A DNA stretch of 60,200 bases, from NCBI GenBank assembly GCA_031082425.1, contig JAVHLB010000008.1, positions 1-60,200 of the forward strand. The letters run 5' to 3'. The DNA comes from Candidatus Edwardsbacteria bacterium (GTDB taxonomy: Bacteria; Edwardsbacteria; AC1; EtOH8). Below the pieces are notes generated by a model. That model worked only from the letters and a program-made list of their open reading frames with translations. It had not been told where the DNA came from and made no database searches. The position numbers and the translations under genes are program-made. This document shows positions 40,576-49,581 of the stretch, piece after piece. Numbering within the stretch: the first letter of the stretch is position 1; each line of letters starts with the position of its first letter.

Positions 40576-41058
40576 ATGGGAAACCTGGCAATTTACCCGG
40601 GGACCTTCGATCCGGTGACCAACGGCCACCTGGACATCATCCAGCGCGGGGCGGAGATCTTTGACCGGATAATCGTGGCGGTGGCCTCCAGCCGGAATAA
40701 AAACCCCCTGTTCACCCTGGAGGAGAGGGTGGAGATGCTCAAAAAGAGCGCCGCCGGATATAAAGGGGTGTCGGTGGAACCCTTCGACGGACTGCTGGTG
40801 GACTATGCCCGGTCCAAGGGGGCCCGGGTCATCATCCGGGGCCTGCGGGCGGTGTCCGATTTTGAATACGAGTTCCAGCTGGCCCTGATGAACCGCAAGC
40901 TGAACCCCGGGATGGACACCTTCTTTGTGATGCCCTCGGAGAAGTACGTATATTTAAACTCCGGCCTGATCAAGGAGATCTCCCGCATGGGCGGAGACAT
41001 CTCTTCCCTGGTGCCGGATGAAGTGCTGAATAATTTAAAGGCGAAGTACCACAAATGA
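40576..41058 (+). CDS. coaD: phosphopantetheine adenylyltransferase
   Basis: A 160-residue cytidylyltransferase-like enzyme that forms dephospho-CoA. It contains YPGTFDPVTNGHLDII with the TxGH-type nucleotide site (TNGH) and the late motif YVYLNSGLIKEISRMGGDIS. I chose ATG 40576, spaced 6 bases from GGGGAGG and giving the standard length; an ATG at 40561 inside rsmD would add five residues and bury that ribosome site. Confidence 0.95.
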   Translation: MGNLAIYPGTFDPVTNGHLDIIQRGAEIFDRIIVAVASSRNKNPLFTLEERVEMLKKSAAGYKGVSVEPFDGLLVDYARSKGARVIIRGLRAVSDFEYEFQLALMNRKLNPGMDTFFVMPSEKYVYLNSGLIKEISRMGGDISSLVPDEVLNNLKAKYHK

Positions 41059-42032
41059 GTTTAGTAGACAAAGCAGAATTGGAGATCACCGCCGGGAACG
41101 GGGGCAAAGGAGCCATCAGTTTCCGCCGGGAGAAATTCGTTCCCAAGGGCGGCCCGGACGGCGGGGACGGAGGCAAGGGCGGCTCGGTGGTCCTGGAGGT
41201 CAATCCCAACCTGGTGACCCTCCGGGATTTCAGATATCAGCACCGGTTCAAGGCCGGGCACGGGCAGAACGGGGCCTACAAAAAAATGTACGGGGCCAAC
41301 GGTCCGGACTGCGTCATCCAGGTCCCGCCCGGCACATTGGTTTACGACAAGGAGACCGGGGAACTGCTGGCGGACCTGATAGAACCGGCCAGCCGGATAG
41401 TGGTGGCCAAAGGGGGCATCGGCGGCCGGGGCAACGCCAAGTTCGCCACCTCCACCAACCAGACACCCCGGGTGGCAGAGAAGGGCCAGATAGGCGAAAG
41501 TAAAACTTTGCTTTTGGACCTGAAATTGCTGGCGGACGTTGGTTTGCTGGGGTTCCCCAATGCCGGAAAATCGACCCTGCTATCCTGCCTGTCGGAGGCC
41601 AGGCCCAAGGTGGGCAACTATCCCTTTACCACCCTTTCGCCCAATCTGGGGGTGATGGAGCTGGAGGGATTCAAGACCTGCACGGTGGCCGATATGCCGG
41701 GGCTGATCGAAGGGGCCCACCAGGGCAAGGGGCTGGGCACCCGTTTCTTAAGGCACGTGGAGAGGACCAAACTGCTGGTCTATGTTATCGACGCTTCGGT
41801 GGCCGACCCCTGGAAGGAATACCGGGTGCTGAAGGATGAGCTGGTCGAATTCAATCCCGCTATCGCCCAGAGGCCCTCATTGCTGGTTCTTAACAAGATG
41901 GACCTGGTCAAGAAGAGACCATCCGCACCCAAGGGATCAAAGGCCCTTTATATCTCGGCCCTCAAGGCGGAGGGCATCCCCCAACTGAAAAAAGCCATCA
42001 CCAAAGCATTGAGCAAGGTAAAAAATGACTGA
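41055..42032 (+). CDS. obg: GTPase Obg (CgtA)
   Basis: A 325-residue ribosome-associated GTPase. The glycine-rich Obg fold (about 1-155) contains GGKGAISFRREKFVPKGGPDGGDGG, and the G domain (from about 158) contains GFPNAGKSTLLSCLSEARP, DMPGLIEGA and LNKMDL. The C-terminal OCT domain of some Obg proteins is absent, as is common outside Firmicutes. It overlaps coaD by four bases and the HEAT gene by eight. Confidence 0.95.
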   Translation: MSLVDKAELEITAGNGGKGAISFRREKFVPKGGPDGGDGGKGGSVVLEVNPNLVTLRDFRYQHRFKAGHGQNGAYKKMYGANGPDCVIQVPPGTLVYDKETGELLADLIEPASRIVVAKGGIGGRGNAKFATSTNQTPRVAEKGQIGESKTLLLDLKLLADVGLLGFPNAGKSTLLSCLSEARPKVGNYPFTTLSPNLGVMELEGFKTCTVADMPGLIEGAHQGKGLGTRFLRHVERTKLLVYVIDASVADPWKEYRVLKDELVEFNPAIAQRPSLLVLNKMDLVKKRPSAPKGSKALYISALKAEGIPQLKKAITKALSKVKND

Positions 42033-42663
42033 CCACCAGCTGACCGAGGCGGTGGAGCTGCTGAAGTCCCGGGATGCCAAAAAGCGCATGACGGGGCTGG
42101 ACATGGCGTCCCAACTGAACAGCGCCGGGGCGGTGGCGCTTCTGATCAAGGCCATCCAGGATCAAAGCTGGAGCCTGCGGGAACATGCCATCAAGAAAAC
42201 GGCCCTGGCCGGGCATCAGGCCGTCCAGCCTCTGGTCAGGCTGCTGCGGGACGGGGTCTGGTACACCCGGGCCGCGGCCTTGCAGGCTTTGGAGCTTATC
42301 GGGGACATTTCTGCTTTGAATGCCGTCCTGGGGCTCTGCAAAGATACCAACCGCAGCGTGGCCGAAGCCGCCCGAAAGGCGGCCAGCGTCCTGGCCGGAA
42401 AGGCTGAGATGGGCGCACTGCTGTCCCAGGCGGAAAAGATGAACTCCGAACAGCGCGGTATTTTGATCAGCCTGGCTTCCGAATCCAACGCCAACCTGGC
42501 GGAAAGCCTGAAGGCCCATATGGCCGGGCTTCCGACCGATACGTCCTCCGGCGTATCCTCCTTGGCTGATGAGCCCGATGCGGCCGTGAGACTGCAGGGG
42601 TTGCGGCGCGAGCTTAAGGCCATATTAAGGCAGAACGACAGGGTGGGCAATGAAGACGCATGA
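42025..42663 (+). CDS. HEAT-repeat protein
   Basis: A 212-residue all-helical protein with about four HEAT/PBS-lyase-like repeats (AVALLIKAIQDQSWSLREHAIKKTAL, AVQPLVRLLRDGVWYTRAAALQALELIG). Such proteins serve as binding scaffolds; the partner is unknown. The last 60 residues are less regular. It overlaps obg and dprA at its two ends. Confidence 0.85.
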   Translation: MTDHQLTEAVELLKSRDAKKRMTGLDMASQLNSAGAVALLIKAIQDQSWSLREHAIKKTALAGHQAVQPLVRLLRDGVWYTRAAALQALELIGDISALNAVLGLCKDTNRSVAEAARKAASVLAGKAEMGALLSQAEKMNSEQRGILISLASESNANLAESLKAHMAGLPTDTSSGVSSLADEPDAAVRLQGLRRELKAILRQNDRVGNEDA

Positions 42664-43750
42664 GGAATTGCTGTGGTGGCTGCGATTGCAGTCGGTCAAG
42701 GGAGTCGGCTCTATCAAGTTCAATGAACTGGTCGGGGCCTTGGGCCATCCCCGAAGGGTGTTTGCTTCCGGCGACTCAGAGCTGGCCCAGGTTCCCAAGA
42801 TGGATGCCAGGGTCATCCGGGAGATCCGAAGCTTTAAATTCGTGCCGGGCTATGCCGAGGAGCAGTTGGAGAAGGCCGATAGGCTGAGGGCCGAGATCCT
42901 GACCATCGACGATCCGGAATACCCGGACAACCTTAAGAATTTCACCGATGCCCCGCCAATTCTGTTCGTTCGGGGCTCCCTGAAAAGCTCCGACCAGAGG
43001 GCGGTGGCCATAGTCGGCTCCCGCAATGCCACCACCTACGGCAAGAACACCTCCGCGGGGATGGCCCGGGAACTGGCTGCGTCGGGGATCACGGTGGTCA
43101 GCGGAATGGCCCGGGGCATCGATTCCGCGGCCCACCAGGGGGCGCTGGCCGCCGGGGGCCGGACCATTGCGGTGCTGGGCTGCGGGGTTGACATCGCCTA
43201 TCCGGCCGAAAACAGAAAGCTCCGGGATTCCATCATGGAGAGCGGGGCGGTGCTCTCGGAATATCCCATCGGCGAAAAACCGCTGCCGGCCCATTTCCCC
43301 AACCGCAACCGGATCATCACCGGGCTCTCGCTGGGGGTGCTGGCGGTGGAGGCCCGGGAGGACAGCGGGGTGTTCTCCACCGTCCGGTGGGCGGCCGAAC
43401 AGGGCCGGGAGGTCTTTGCCGTGCCCGGCCCCATAACCTCGGCCACCAGCCTGGGGCCCAACCAGCTGATCAAGCAGGGGGCCAAGATGGTCCTCAACAT
43501 AAGCGACATCCTGGAGGAGTTGAAGCTCTCGGGTCCCGATAAAATGCCGCCCAAAGAAATCCGTCCTGAAATAGAACTGGAAGGCGATGAGGGTTCGGTG
43601 TTCGCCAGCCTGGCCGACGATCCCCGGCATGTGGATGTCATAGCCCGATCGGCAGAGCGCAGCTCCTCGGACACTCTGAGAATACTTTTTACCCTGGAGA
43701 TGAAGGGTTTGATACGGCAGCTGCCGGGAAAGATGTTCGCCAGGATATGA
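42650..43750 (+). CDS. dprA: DNA-processing protein DprA
   Basis: A 366-residue protein that loads RecA on incoming single-stranded DNA in natural transformation. It has a helical N-terminal SAM-like region, the Rossmann core with AIVGSRNATTYG, VVSGMARGIDSAAHQGAL, VLGCGVDIAYP and FPNRNRIITGLS, and a C-terminal winged helix (about 310-366) ending with EMKGLIRQLPGKMF. Its presence suggests competence, although no other competence gene lies in the window. It overlaps the HEAT gene by 14 bases. Confidence 0.95.
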   Translation: MKTHEELLWWLRLQSVKGVGSIKFNELVGALGHPRRVFASGDSELAQVPKMDARVIREIRSFKFVPGYAEEQLEKADRLRAEILTIDDPEYPDNLKNFTDAPPILFVRGSLKSSDQRAVAIVGSRNATTYGKNTSAGMARELAASGITVVSGMARGIDSAAHQGALAAGGRTIAVLGCGVDIAYPAENRKLRDSIMESGAVLSEYPIGEKPLPAHFPNRNRIITGLSLGVLAVEAREDSGVFSTVRWAAEQGREVFAVPGPITSATSLGPNQLIKQGAKMVLNISDILEELKLSGPDKMPPKEIRPEIELEGDEGSVFASLADDPRHVDVIARSAERSSSDTLRILFTLEMKGLIRQLPGKMFARI

Positions 43751-43772
43751 TGCCCTTTCCAGATCATTGATC

Positions 43773-44531
43773 ATGAAGATCAATCTAATAAAACTGCCAG
43801 CAATCTACGGCCTGATCGGGGCAATGGCCGGCTACCTGTTCCTGCATCCGGCCTCGATGTTCATCCACCAGTATTACTACGATCATATGATGGGCTGGGG
43901 TTTCCTGCCGTTGTCGTTTTCGCCTGAGCATTTGGTGATGGCCCTGTATTATGCCATGATCGGCGCTCTGGCAGGCATATTGTTCGGAATACATCCCCAG
44001 CGGATGTCCAGACTGCTGGCCAGGGTCAAGCGCCTGGCCAGCACCGACGACCTGACCGGGATATACAACCGGCGGTATTTTTTCCAGAGGTTCAAGCAGG
44101 AGCTGGAGCGGTCGACCCGGTACGGCCGGCGGACGGCCCTGCTGATGCTGGACATAGACCATTTCAAGCACTACAATGACGTCCACGGCCACCAGATGGG
44201 GGATTCGCTGCTTAAGAAGCTGGCCCAGCTGCTGAGCATCTCCATCCGCCAGCCGGATTTCATCGCCCGCTACGGCGGAGAGGAGTTCGTGGTGGTGGCC
44301 CCGGAGACCGGCCGGGAAGAAGTGGTGCAGCTGGCGGAAAAACTGAGGTCGGCCGTCGAAAAACACCCCTTTTTGATGAGGGAGAGCCAGCCGGACGGCA
44401 AGATCACCATCAGCATCGGGGTGGCGGTGTTTCCCGAGGATGGCCGATCGGTGGACGAAATGGTCGGCAAGGCCGACGCCGCTTTGTATATCGCCAAGGA
44501 CCTGGGGCGGAACCGGGTTGTTTCCGGCTGA
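43773..44531 (+). CDS. membrane-bound diguanylate cyclase (GGDEF)
   Basis: A 252-residue protein with two N-terminal transmembrane helices (about 8-25 and 50-70) and a GGDEF domain (about 90-250). The active-site signature is GGEEF (about 167-171), a functional variant. The sequence RQPD sits five residues upstream, matching the RxxD inhibitory I-site, so c-di-GMP feedback is expected. It makes c-di-GMP from two GTP. ATG 43773 is preferred to a TTG two codons earlier. It is the only c-di-GMP gene seen here. Confidence 0.92.
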   Translation: MKINLIKLPAIYGLIGAMAGYLFLHPASMFIHQYYYDHMMGWGFLPLSFSPEHLVMALYYAMIGALAGILFGIHPQRMSRLLARVKRLASTDDLTGIYNRRYFFQRFKQELERSTRYGRRTALLMLDIDHFKHYNDVHGHQMGDSLLKKLAQLLSISIRQPDFIARYGGEEFVVVAPETGREEVVQLAEKLRSAVEKHPFLMRESQPDGKITISIGVAVFPEDGRSVDEMVGKADAALYIAKDLGRNRVVSG

Positions 44532-44552
44532 TCAAATCAGAAAGGATAGGAC

Positions 44553-45665
44553 ATGACGAAGGTTTCATTGGTAAAATGCGGTTCCTACCAACCCCACGAA
44601 GTCAGGATCGCCGTAAGGCGCTCGCTGGACCTTCTGGGGGGCATCTCCGCTTTCGTAAAGCCCGGGCAAAAAGTGCTGTTAAAGCCCAATCTGCTTTCCT
44701 ACCACCATCCCGACAAGGCCGTCACCACCCATCCGGTGTTTCTGGAGGCAGCGCTGGAACTGGTCAAGTCGGCCGGGGGAGTCCCGGTGGTGGGCGACAG
44801 CCCCATAGGTTCGGCCCGGCATATAGAGGAGTACTGGGAGGTGACCGGATTCCAGGAGGTCTGCCGGCGGCAGGGGGCGGAGCTGGTGGCTTTCGAAAAA
44901 TCCGGGGTCTACAAGAAGGACCTTAACGGCAGGAATTACCATATCGCCAGGCCGGTGCTGGATGCCGAGGTGATAATCAATCTTCCCAAGCTCAAATCCC
45001 ACAGCCTGACCCTGCTGACCTGCGCCGTCAAGAACATGTATGGCGCGGTGCCCGGGCTCAAAAAGTCCATGTATCACCGGGAGGCCCCCCTGCCCATGGA
45101 ATTTTCAAAATTGCTGCTGGATATTTACGCCCTGGCCAGGCCGCAGCTGAACCTGGTCGATGCGGTCATCGGCATGGACGGCAACGGGCCCTCGGCCGGC
45201 GATCCCAAGCCTATCGGAATGATCATGGCCGGGGCGGATGGCGTGGCCATAGACTGCCTGGCGGCCCATCTGATGGGAATGGATCCCCTGAAGGTGCCGA
45301 CCAACCGGTTGGCCCGGAAAATCAGCCTGGGCGAGACCCAGCTCAAGAACATCGAAAGGCTGGGCGATGCGATCGAGGTGAGAAACGATTTCCGATGGCC
45401 GTCCACCTGGGCCTACTCCCTGATCCCGTCATTTTTGGCCCGGCATATGGCCAAACTTTTCTGGATACGGCCGGCCATCGATCCCGTCAAATGCGTCAAC
45501 TGCGGGGCCTGCGTGGAAAGCTGCCCCACCAGCGCCATCTCCTCCGGAGAACCGACGCCGGTCTTCAATTACAGGCTCTGCATCAACTGTCTGTGCTGCC
45601 AGGAGATCTGTCCCCAGCAGGCGGTCCATCCCCGGCGAAGCCTGATAGCGAAGATGGTCCGATGA
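44553..45665 (+). CDS. DUF362 protein with two 4Fe-4S clusters
   Basis: A 370-residue protein. The DUF362 domain (about 1-290) includes VLLKPNLLSYHHPDKAVTTHP and NLPKLKSHSLTLLTCAVKNMYG. The C-terminal ferredoxin part (about 308-360) has CVNCGACVESCPTSAI and CINCLCCQEICPQQAV, two CxxCxxCxxxCP motifs for 4Fe-4S clusters. It is probably a cytoplasmic redox protein; the substrate of DUF362 is unknown. Overlaps the acyltransferase gene by four bases (ATGA). Ribosome site AAAGGA. Confidence 0.9.
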   Translation: MTKVSLVKCGSYQPHEVRIAVRRSLDLLGGISAFVKPGQKVLLKPNLLSYHHPDKAVTTHPVFLEAALELVKSAGGVPVVGDSPIGSARHIEEYWEVTGFQEVCRRQGAELVAFEKSGVYKKDLNGRNYHIARPVLDAEVIINLPKLKSHSLTLLTCAVKNMYGAVPGLKKSMYHREAPLPMEFSKLLLDIYALARPQLNLVDAVIGMDGNGPSAGDPKPIGMIMAGADGVAIDCLAAHLMGMDPLKVPTNRLARKISLGETQLKNIERLGDAIEVRNDFRWPSTWAYSLIPSFLARHMAKLFWIRPAIDPVKCVNCGACVESCPTSAISSGEPTPVFNYRLCINCLCCQEICPQQAVHPRRSLIAKMVR

Positions 45666-46570
45666 GCTCCATCAGACCCAAACACCGGCTGGAATATGCC
45701 TTGCTGGCATCATTGGGTTGGATGGCCCGGGCCCTGCCCGAAAAGGCCGCGGCATCGGCCGGCGCCCGATTGGGCGGGCTGGTCTTTGATGTTTTCCGGT
45801 TCCGCCGGAAAGTGGCGCTGGATAACCTGGCCCGGGCCTTTCCTGAAAAAACCCCCGGCAAGATCAAGGATATCGCCCGGCGCCTGTATCGCAATCTGGG
45901 AAAGAACCTGCTGGAATTCTTAAGGTTTCCCAAACTGTCAGGCGAAGATATAAAAAGCAAGGTGAAATTTATCGGGCAGGAGCACTTGGCCCAGGCGATC
46001 AAAGGCGGCCAAGGGGCCTTGCTTATCAGCAGTCATTTCGGCAATTGGGAGCTCTGTTCTTCATCCATTGCGGCTTACGGATATCCCCTTTCGGTGGTGG
46101 TGTATGAACAGCATAATCCCCTGGCCGACCGGATGATGAACAACATCCGCCGAGCCAAGAACCTCGATGTGATATTCAAGCCGGATGCCCCCCGGGCCAT
46201 ATTGAAGGCCCTTGCCCGGAACCGATTCGTGGCGATATTGATCGATCAGGATGCCGGGCAGGACGGGGTGTTCGTGGACTTCATGGGGCGGCCGGCCTCC
46301 ACCGCCAAGGGCCCGGCGGTTTTCGCCATCAGGACAGGCGCTCCGCTGCTGGCCGGAGTGATCGTCCGGCAGGATGACGGCGGACATATCTGCTATATCG
46401 AACCTCCGATCTATGCCGACCCGGCAAATGACAAGGAACAGGAGATCCTGCGATTGACCGACTTGGTTACCCAGGCCATGGAAAAATACGTCCGGAAATA
46501 TCCCGACCACTGGTACTGGGTGCACCGCCGGTGGAAAACCAAGCCCGGGAAAGAGGAGAACTTATCATGA
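45662..46570 (+). CDS. lipid A biosynthesis acyltransferase (LpxL/HtrB family)
   Basis: The 302-residue protein has an N-terminal hydrophobic segment (about 12-35) and the acyltransferase signature SSHFGNWEL, which holds the HxxxxE/D catalytic pair, then the block ILIDQDAGQDGVFVDFMG and the tail HWYWVHRRWKTKP. It would add secondary acyl chains to lipid A or a related lipid, supporting a diderm envelope with LPS-like lipid. The start is ATG 45662; the reading frame is open much further upstream but this is the ferredoxin-gene region. Confidence 0.9.
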   Translation: MSSIRPKHRLEYALLASLGWMARALPEKAAASAGARLGGLVFDVFRFRRKVALDNLARAFPEKTPGKIKDIARRLYRNLGKNLLEFLRFPKLSGEDIKSKVKFIGQEHLAQAIKGGQGALLISSHFGNWELCSSSIAAYGYPLSVVVYEQHNPLADRMMNNIRRAKNLDVIFKPDAPRAILKALARNRFVAILIDQDAGQDGVFVDFMGRPASTAKGPAVFAIRTGAPLLAGVIVRQDDGGHICYIEPPIYADPANDKEQEILRLTDLVTQAMEKYVRKYPDHWYWVHRRWKTKPGKEENLS

Positions 46571-46758
46571 AGCGTCTGATCTTTACCGTTCCGTTATTCC
46601 TGCTGATGGCGGGCTGCGCCCAGAAGACCGAAAACAATTCCAGCCCCGGCACACCGATGGACACCTACCGCCAAGGGATCGACCGGGCCCAGGAGGTAAA
46701 ACAGCAATCCGATGAACGGGCTAAAAATCTGGATTCCGTTTCCCGGGGAGATCAATGA
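46567..46758 (+). CDS. small lipoprotein
   Basis: A 63-residue protein with a lipoprotein signal (LLMAGC, Cys about 17) and a short hydrophilic, helix-prone tail (RQGIDRAQEVKQQSDERAKNLD). It overlaps the acyltransferase gene by four bases. No family is recognised; a small outer-membrane lipoprotein is the most that can be said. Confidence 0.75.
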   Translation: MKRLIFTVPLFLLMAGCAQKTENNSSPGTPMDTYRQGIDRAQEVKQQSDERAKNLDSVSRGDQ

Positions 46759-46783
46759 TAATCATCTTGACGATTGAAATATC

Positions 46784-48514
46784 ATGCCTATAAAAATACT
46801 GCCCCTGGACATAGTCAACAAGATCGCCGCCGGGGAGGTGGTGGAACGCCCGGCATCGGTGGTCAAGGAGCTGGTGGAGAACAGCCTGGATGCCGGTGCC
46901 TCGGCCATAGAAGTGGAGATAGGGCGGGGGGGGCTGCAGCTTATCCGGGTCTCCGATGACGGCAGCGGAATGGACCCCGCCGAGATGCGTTTGAGCCTGG
47001 AGCGCCACGCCACCAGCAAGATCACCGGCTATGACGATCTGCTGACCATCGCCAGCTACGGATTCCGGGGCGAGGCCCTGCCCAGCATCGCCTCGGTCTC
47101 CCGGCTGACCATGTCATCCCGTCCGGAGGTGGCCTCCTCGGCCTGGGTGATAGAATGCGACGGCGGAGGCATTGTCAGCCAAAAGGCCAGCGCAGGCAAT
47201 AGGGGCACCACCATCACGGTGGAGGATTTGTTTGCCAAGGTGCCGGCCCGGAGAAAATTCCTCAAGGCCGATATGACAGAGGTCCGCAGGGTGGCCGATG
47301 AGGTGGTCAGCCAGGCCCTGGCCAATCCGAAAGTGTCGTTTCGGCTGGTGATAGACGGAAAGGAGAGCTTCGATTATCCGGGGGGAAGTTTGGAGCAGCG
47401 GCTGGAGGGTGTTTTGACCGCCGAGGTTTTTCGCAGCATGCTGCCGGTGGATTTCGGACAAAGGCCCCTGGCCGTCAAAGGATTTGCCTTGAGGCCCGAC
47501 AAGCTGCTGGCCCGGCGCCGGGACCAATACCTGTTCGTCAACGGCCGGCGGGTATCCGACCGGCTGGCGGGATCGGCCATCTACCGGGGCTACGGCCCCA
47601 GCCTGCTGGGCAGGCACCCGTCCTATGTGATCTTCCTGGAGATCTCGCCCAAACAGGTGGACATCAACGTCCATCCGGCCAAGCGCGAGGTCAGGTTCCG
47701 GGATGAAGGGCTGGTGTTCAACACCGTCCGTTCCGCCATTCACCGGGCGATGTTCCAGGAACAGGGCGCTCCGGATAATTTGTCGCCGGGCAGCCTGGGC
47801 GGCTTCTTTGGTACCGATGACCGGCAGCATCACGGGCCGGAGGGCCTGGCTCAGGAGGATAAAAAGGCCGTCTACCAATTGTACGGATCGGAGGAGCCGA
47901 AAGCCCTGGGTGATCTGTTCGGTGTGGCCGAGCCCCGTTCCGAAAATGTTTCCCTGGTCAGCTACTGGCAGGCCCATAACCGGTATATCTTCGCCGGGAT
48001 CAAGAACGGCATCATCATGGTGGACCAGCATGCCGCCCATGAGAGGGTGCTTTTTGAGGAGCTGTTGAAATCCCGTGAAAAAAGGCTCTCCCAGCAGCTG
48101 CTTTTTCCGATCTCCTTGGAATTGAATCCCTCGCAGAAGATAGCTTTTGAACAATTCCAGGATATTTTCACATCGTTCGGCTTCGATATCAAACAGTTCA
48201 GCGGAAACACCGTGGTCATCGAGGGCCTGCCGGCGGCGGCCGGCGACCGGGTGGAAGGGGAGAAGCTGATCCGGAATATTTTGTCCGACCTCTGCCAGAA
48301 CCCGGCCGCCTCCCTGGAGCCGGCCGAGAAGCTGGCCATGTCCTTCGCCTGCCATGCGGCCGTCAAGGCCGGCCAGCCGCTTTCCCAGGAGGAGATGAAC
48401 CGGCTGATAGACCGGCTGTTCGCCACCAGTTCGCCCTACCTGGACCCGCACGGCCGCCCGGCGGTGATCCGCCTTACCCTGGACGACCTGGAGCGGAGAT
48501 TCGGCCGGATATGA
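46784..48514 (+). CDS. mutL: DNA mismatch repair protein MutL
   Basis: A 576-residue GHKL ATPase with ENSLDAGASAIEV, DDGSGM and GFRGEALPSI (about 25-105) and the NINVHPAKREVRF block. The C-terminal domain has DQHAAHERVLFEE, which fits the DQHA(x)2E(x)4E endonuclease motif of nicking MutL proteins. In the last metal site CPHGRP reads DPHGRP, so a ligand cysteine is replaced by aspartate. Activity is therefore probably that of a nicking MutL, with reservation. mutS is not in the window. Coupled to miaA by an ATGA overlap. Confidence 0.95.
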   Translation: MPIKILPLDIVNKIAAGEVVERPASVVKELVENSLDAGASAIEVEIGRGGLQLIRVSDDGSGMDPAEMRLSLERHATSKITGYDDLLTIASYGFRGEALPSIASVSRLTMSSRPEVASSAWVIECDGGGIVSQKASAGNRGTTITVEDLFAKVPARRKFLKADMTEVRRVADEVVSQALANPKVSFRLVIDGKESFDYPGGSLEQRLEGVLTAEVFRSMLPVDFGQRPLAVKGFALRPDKLLARRRDQYLFVNGRRVSDRLAGSAIYRGYGPSLLGRHPSYVIFLEISPKQVDINVHPAKREVRFRDEGLVFNTVRSAIHRAMFQEQGAPDNLSPGSLGGFFGTDDRQHHGPEGLAQEDKKAVYQLYGSEEPKALGDLFGVAEPRSENVSLVSYWQAHNRYIFAGIKNGIIMVDQHAAHERVLFEELLKSREKRLSQQLLFPISLELNPSQKIAFEQFQDIFTSFGFDIKQFSGNTVVIEGLPAAAGDRVEGEKLIRNILSDLCQNPAASLEPAEKLAMSFACHAAVKAGQPLSQEEMNRLIDRLFATSSPYLDPHGRPAVIRLTLDDLERRFGRI

Positions 48515-49419
48515 ATCCGGTGATGGTCATCGCCGGGCCGACCGCCGTGGGGAAAACTCCAGTGGCGCTGGCTCTGGCTGAAAAAATCGGTGGCGAGATA
48601 ATCTCGGCCGACTCCCGGCAGGTATACAAATATCTCGATATCGGCACCGCCAAGCCCTCCAGGTCCGAAAGGCAAAAGATCAGGCACCATCTGCTGGATT
48701 TTCTGGAGCCTGATGCGATATACAGCGCCGCCCGTTTTGCGGCCGATGCCCGGGCCGTAATGGACAAGCTTGACGAGGGGGGCAAAAGATATGTGATATG
48801 CGGCGGATCCGGACTGTACCTGAAGGCTCTGATCAACGGCCTGTCGCAGATCCCACCGGCCGATGAGAATATCCGGCGGGAATTGGATTCGCTGCTGGCG
48901 GCCAAAGGCAAGGGAGCCCTATATGAAATGCTTAAGGAACTCGATTCGGAATCAGCTAAGAAAATAAAACCCAACGATGCCGTCAGGATGATCCGGGCCA
49001 TCGAGGTGTTCCGGCTCTCCGGCATAAAAATGTCGCAGTGGCAGAAGAAGGAACGGGTCAGTGATAATCGGCTCTACCGGCTGGTGGTATTGAGCCGGGA
49101 GCGCGATTCGCTCTACCGCCTGATAGAGGCCAGGGTGGACCAGATGATAGAACAAGGGCTGTTCGAAGAAACGTCCAGCGCACTTAAGATGGGGTATTCT
49201 CCCGAGCTCAACTCGCTCAACACCGTGGGTTATAAGGAAGCCATAGCTTTCATCAATGGAGCAATGGACAGGAATACTGCGGTCAATCTCATCAAACAGA
49301 ACACCAGGCGCTATGCCAAGCGTCAACTGACCTGGTTCCGCGGCATGCCCCAGGCGGAATGGCTGGAGGTTGAAAAAAAAGGCGGTTTGGCAAAGATCGC
49401 TGAAGCACTGAATCGGTAG
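48511..49419 (+). CDS. miaA: tRNA dimethylallyltransferase
   Basis: The 302-residue enzyme prenylates A37 of tRNAs reading UNN codons. Motifs: P-loop IAGPTAVGKT, SADSRQVYKYLDIGTAKP, the GGSGLYLKAL block, VRMIRAIEVF and the tail QNTRRYAKRQLTWFR. mutL-miaA is a common order. The length is standard. Confidence 0.96.
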   Translation: MNPVMVIAGPTAVGKTPVALALAEKIGGEIISADSRQVYKYLDIGTAKPSRSERQKIRHHLLDFLEPDAIYSAARFAADARAVMDKLDEGGKRYVICGGSGLYLKALINGLSQIPPADENIRRELDSLLAAKGKGALYEMLKELDSESAKKIKPNDAVRMIRAIEVFRLSGIKMSQWQKKERVSDNRLYRLVVLSRERDSLYRLIEARVDQMIEQGLFEETSSALKMGYSPELNSLNTVGYKEAIAFINGAMDRNTAVNLIKQNTRRYAKRQLTWFRGMPQAEWLEVEKKGGLAKIAEALNR

Positions 49420-49436
49420 GATTCCTCTGCAATACT

Positions 49437-49534
49437 GACCACTGAATCACGGAAATATTTGAAACACGGAATAATATCCATTAAATCTTCATCTTCTTAG
49501 TGATTTCCTTCCGAAAATTCAGTGTTTCCGTGGT
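49437..49534. repeat. palindromic intergenic repeat (CCACTGAA/ACACGGAAA type)
   Basis: Left arm 49438-49471 has units of CACTGAA and CACGGAA; right arm 49510-49534 (TTCCG...AGTGTTTCCGTGG) carries the reverse complement. It occupies most of the space between miaA and the second barrel gene. It shares the GTGTTT(C)CGTGG theme with the 4001-4065 repeat. Confidence 0.55.
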
Positions 49535-49581
49535 AAAAGGTACTTTTGAAGAAGTCACAATAAATATTTAAGAAAGCCGAA

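Noticed and set aside
45395..45661. Upstream extension of the LpxL-like reading frame
   Set aside because: It overlaps the cysteine-cluster part of the DUF362 ferredoxin gene in another frame; the ATGA start at 45662 fits the family length.
47114..48451. A 445-codon minus-strand frame
   Set aside because: Shadow of mutL, which has all family motifs on the + strand.
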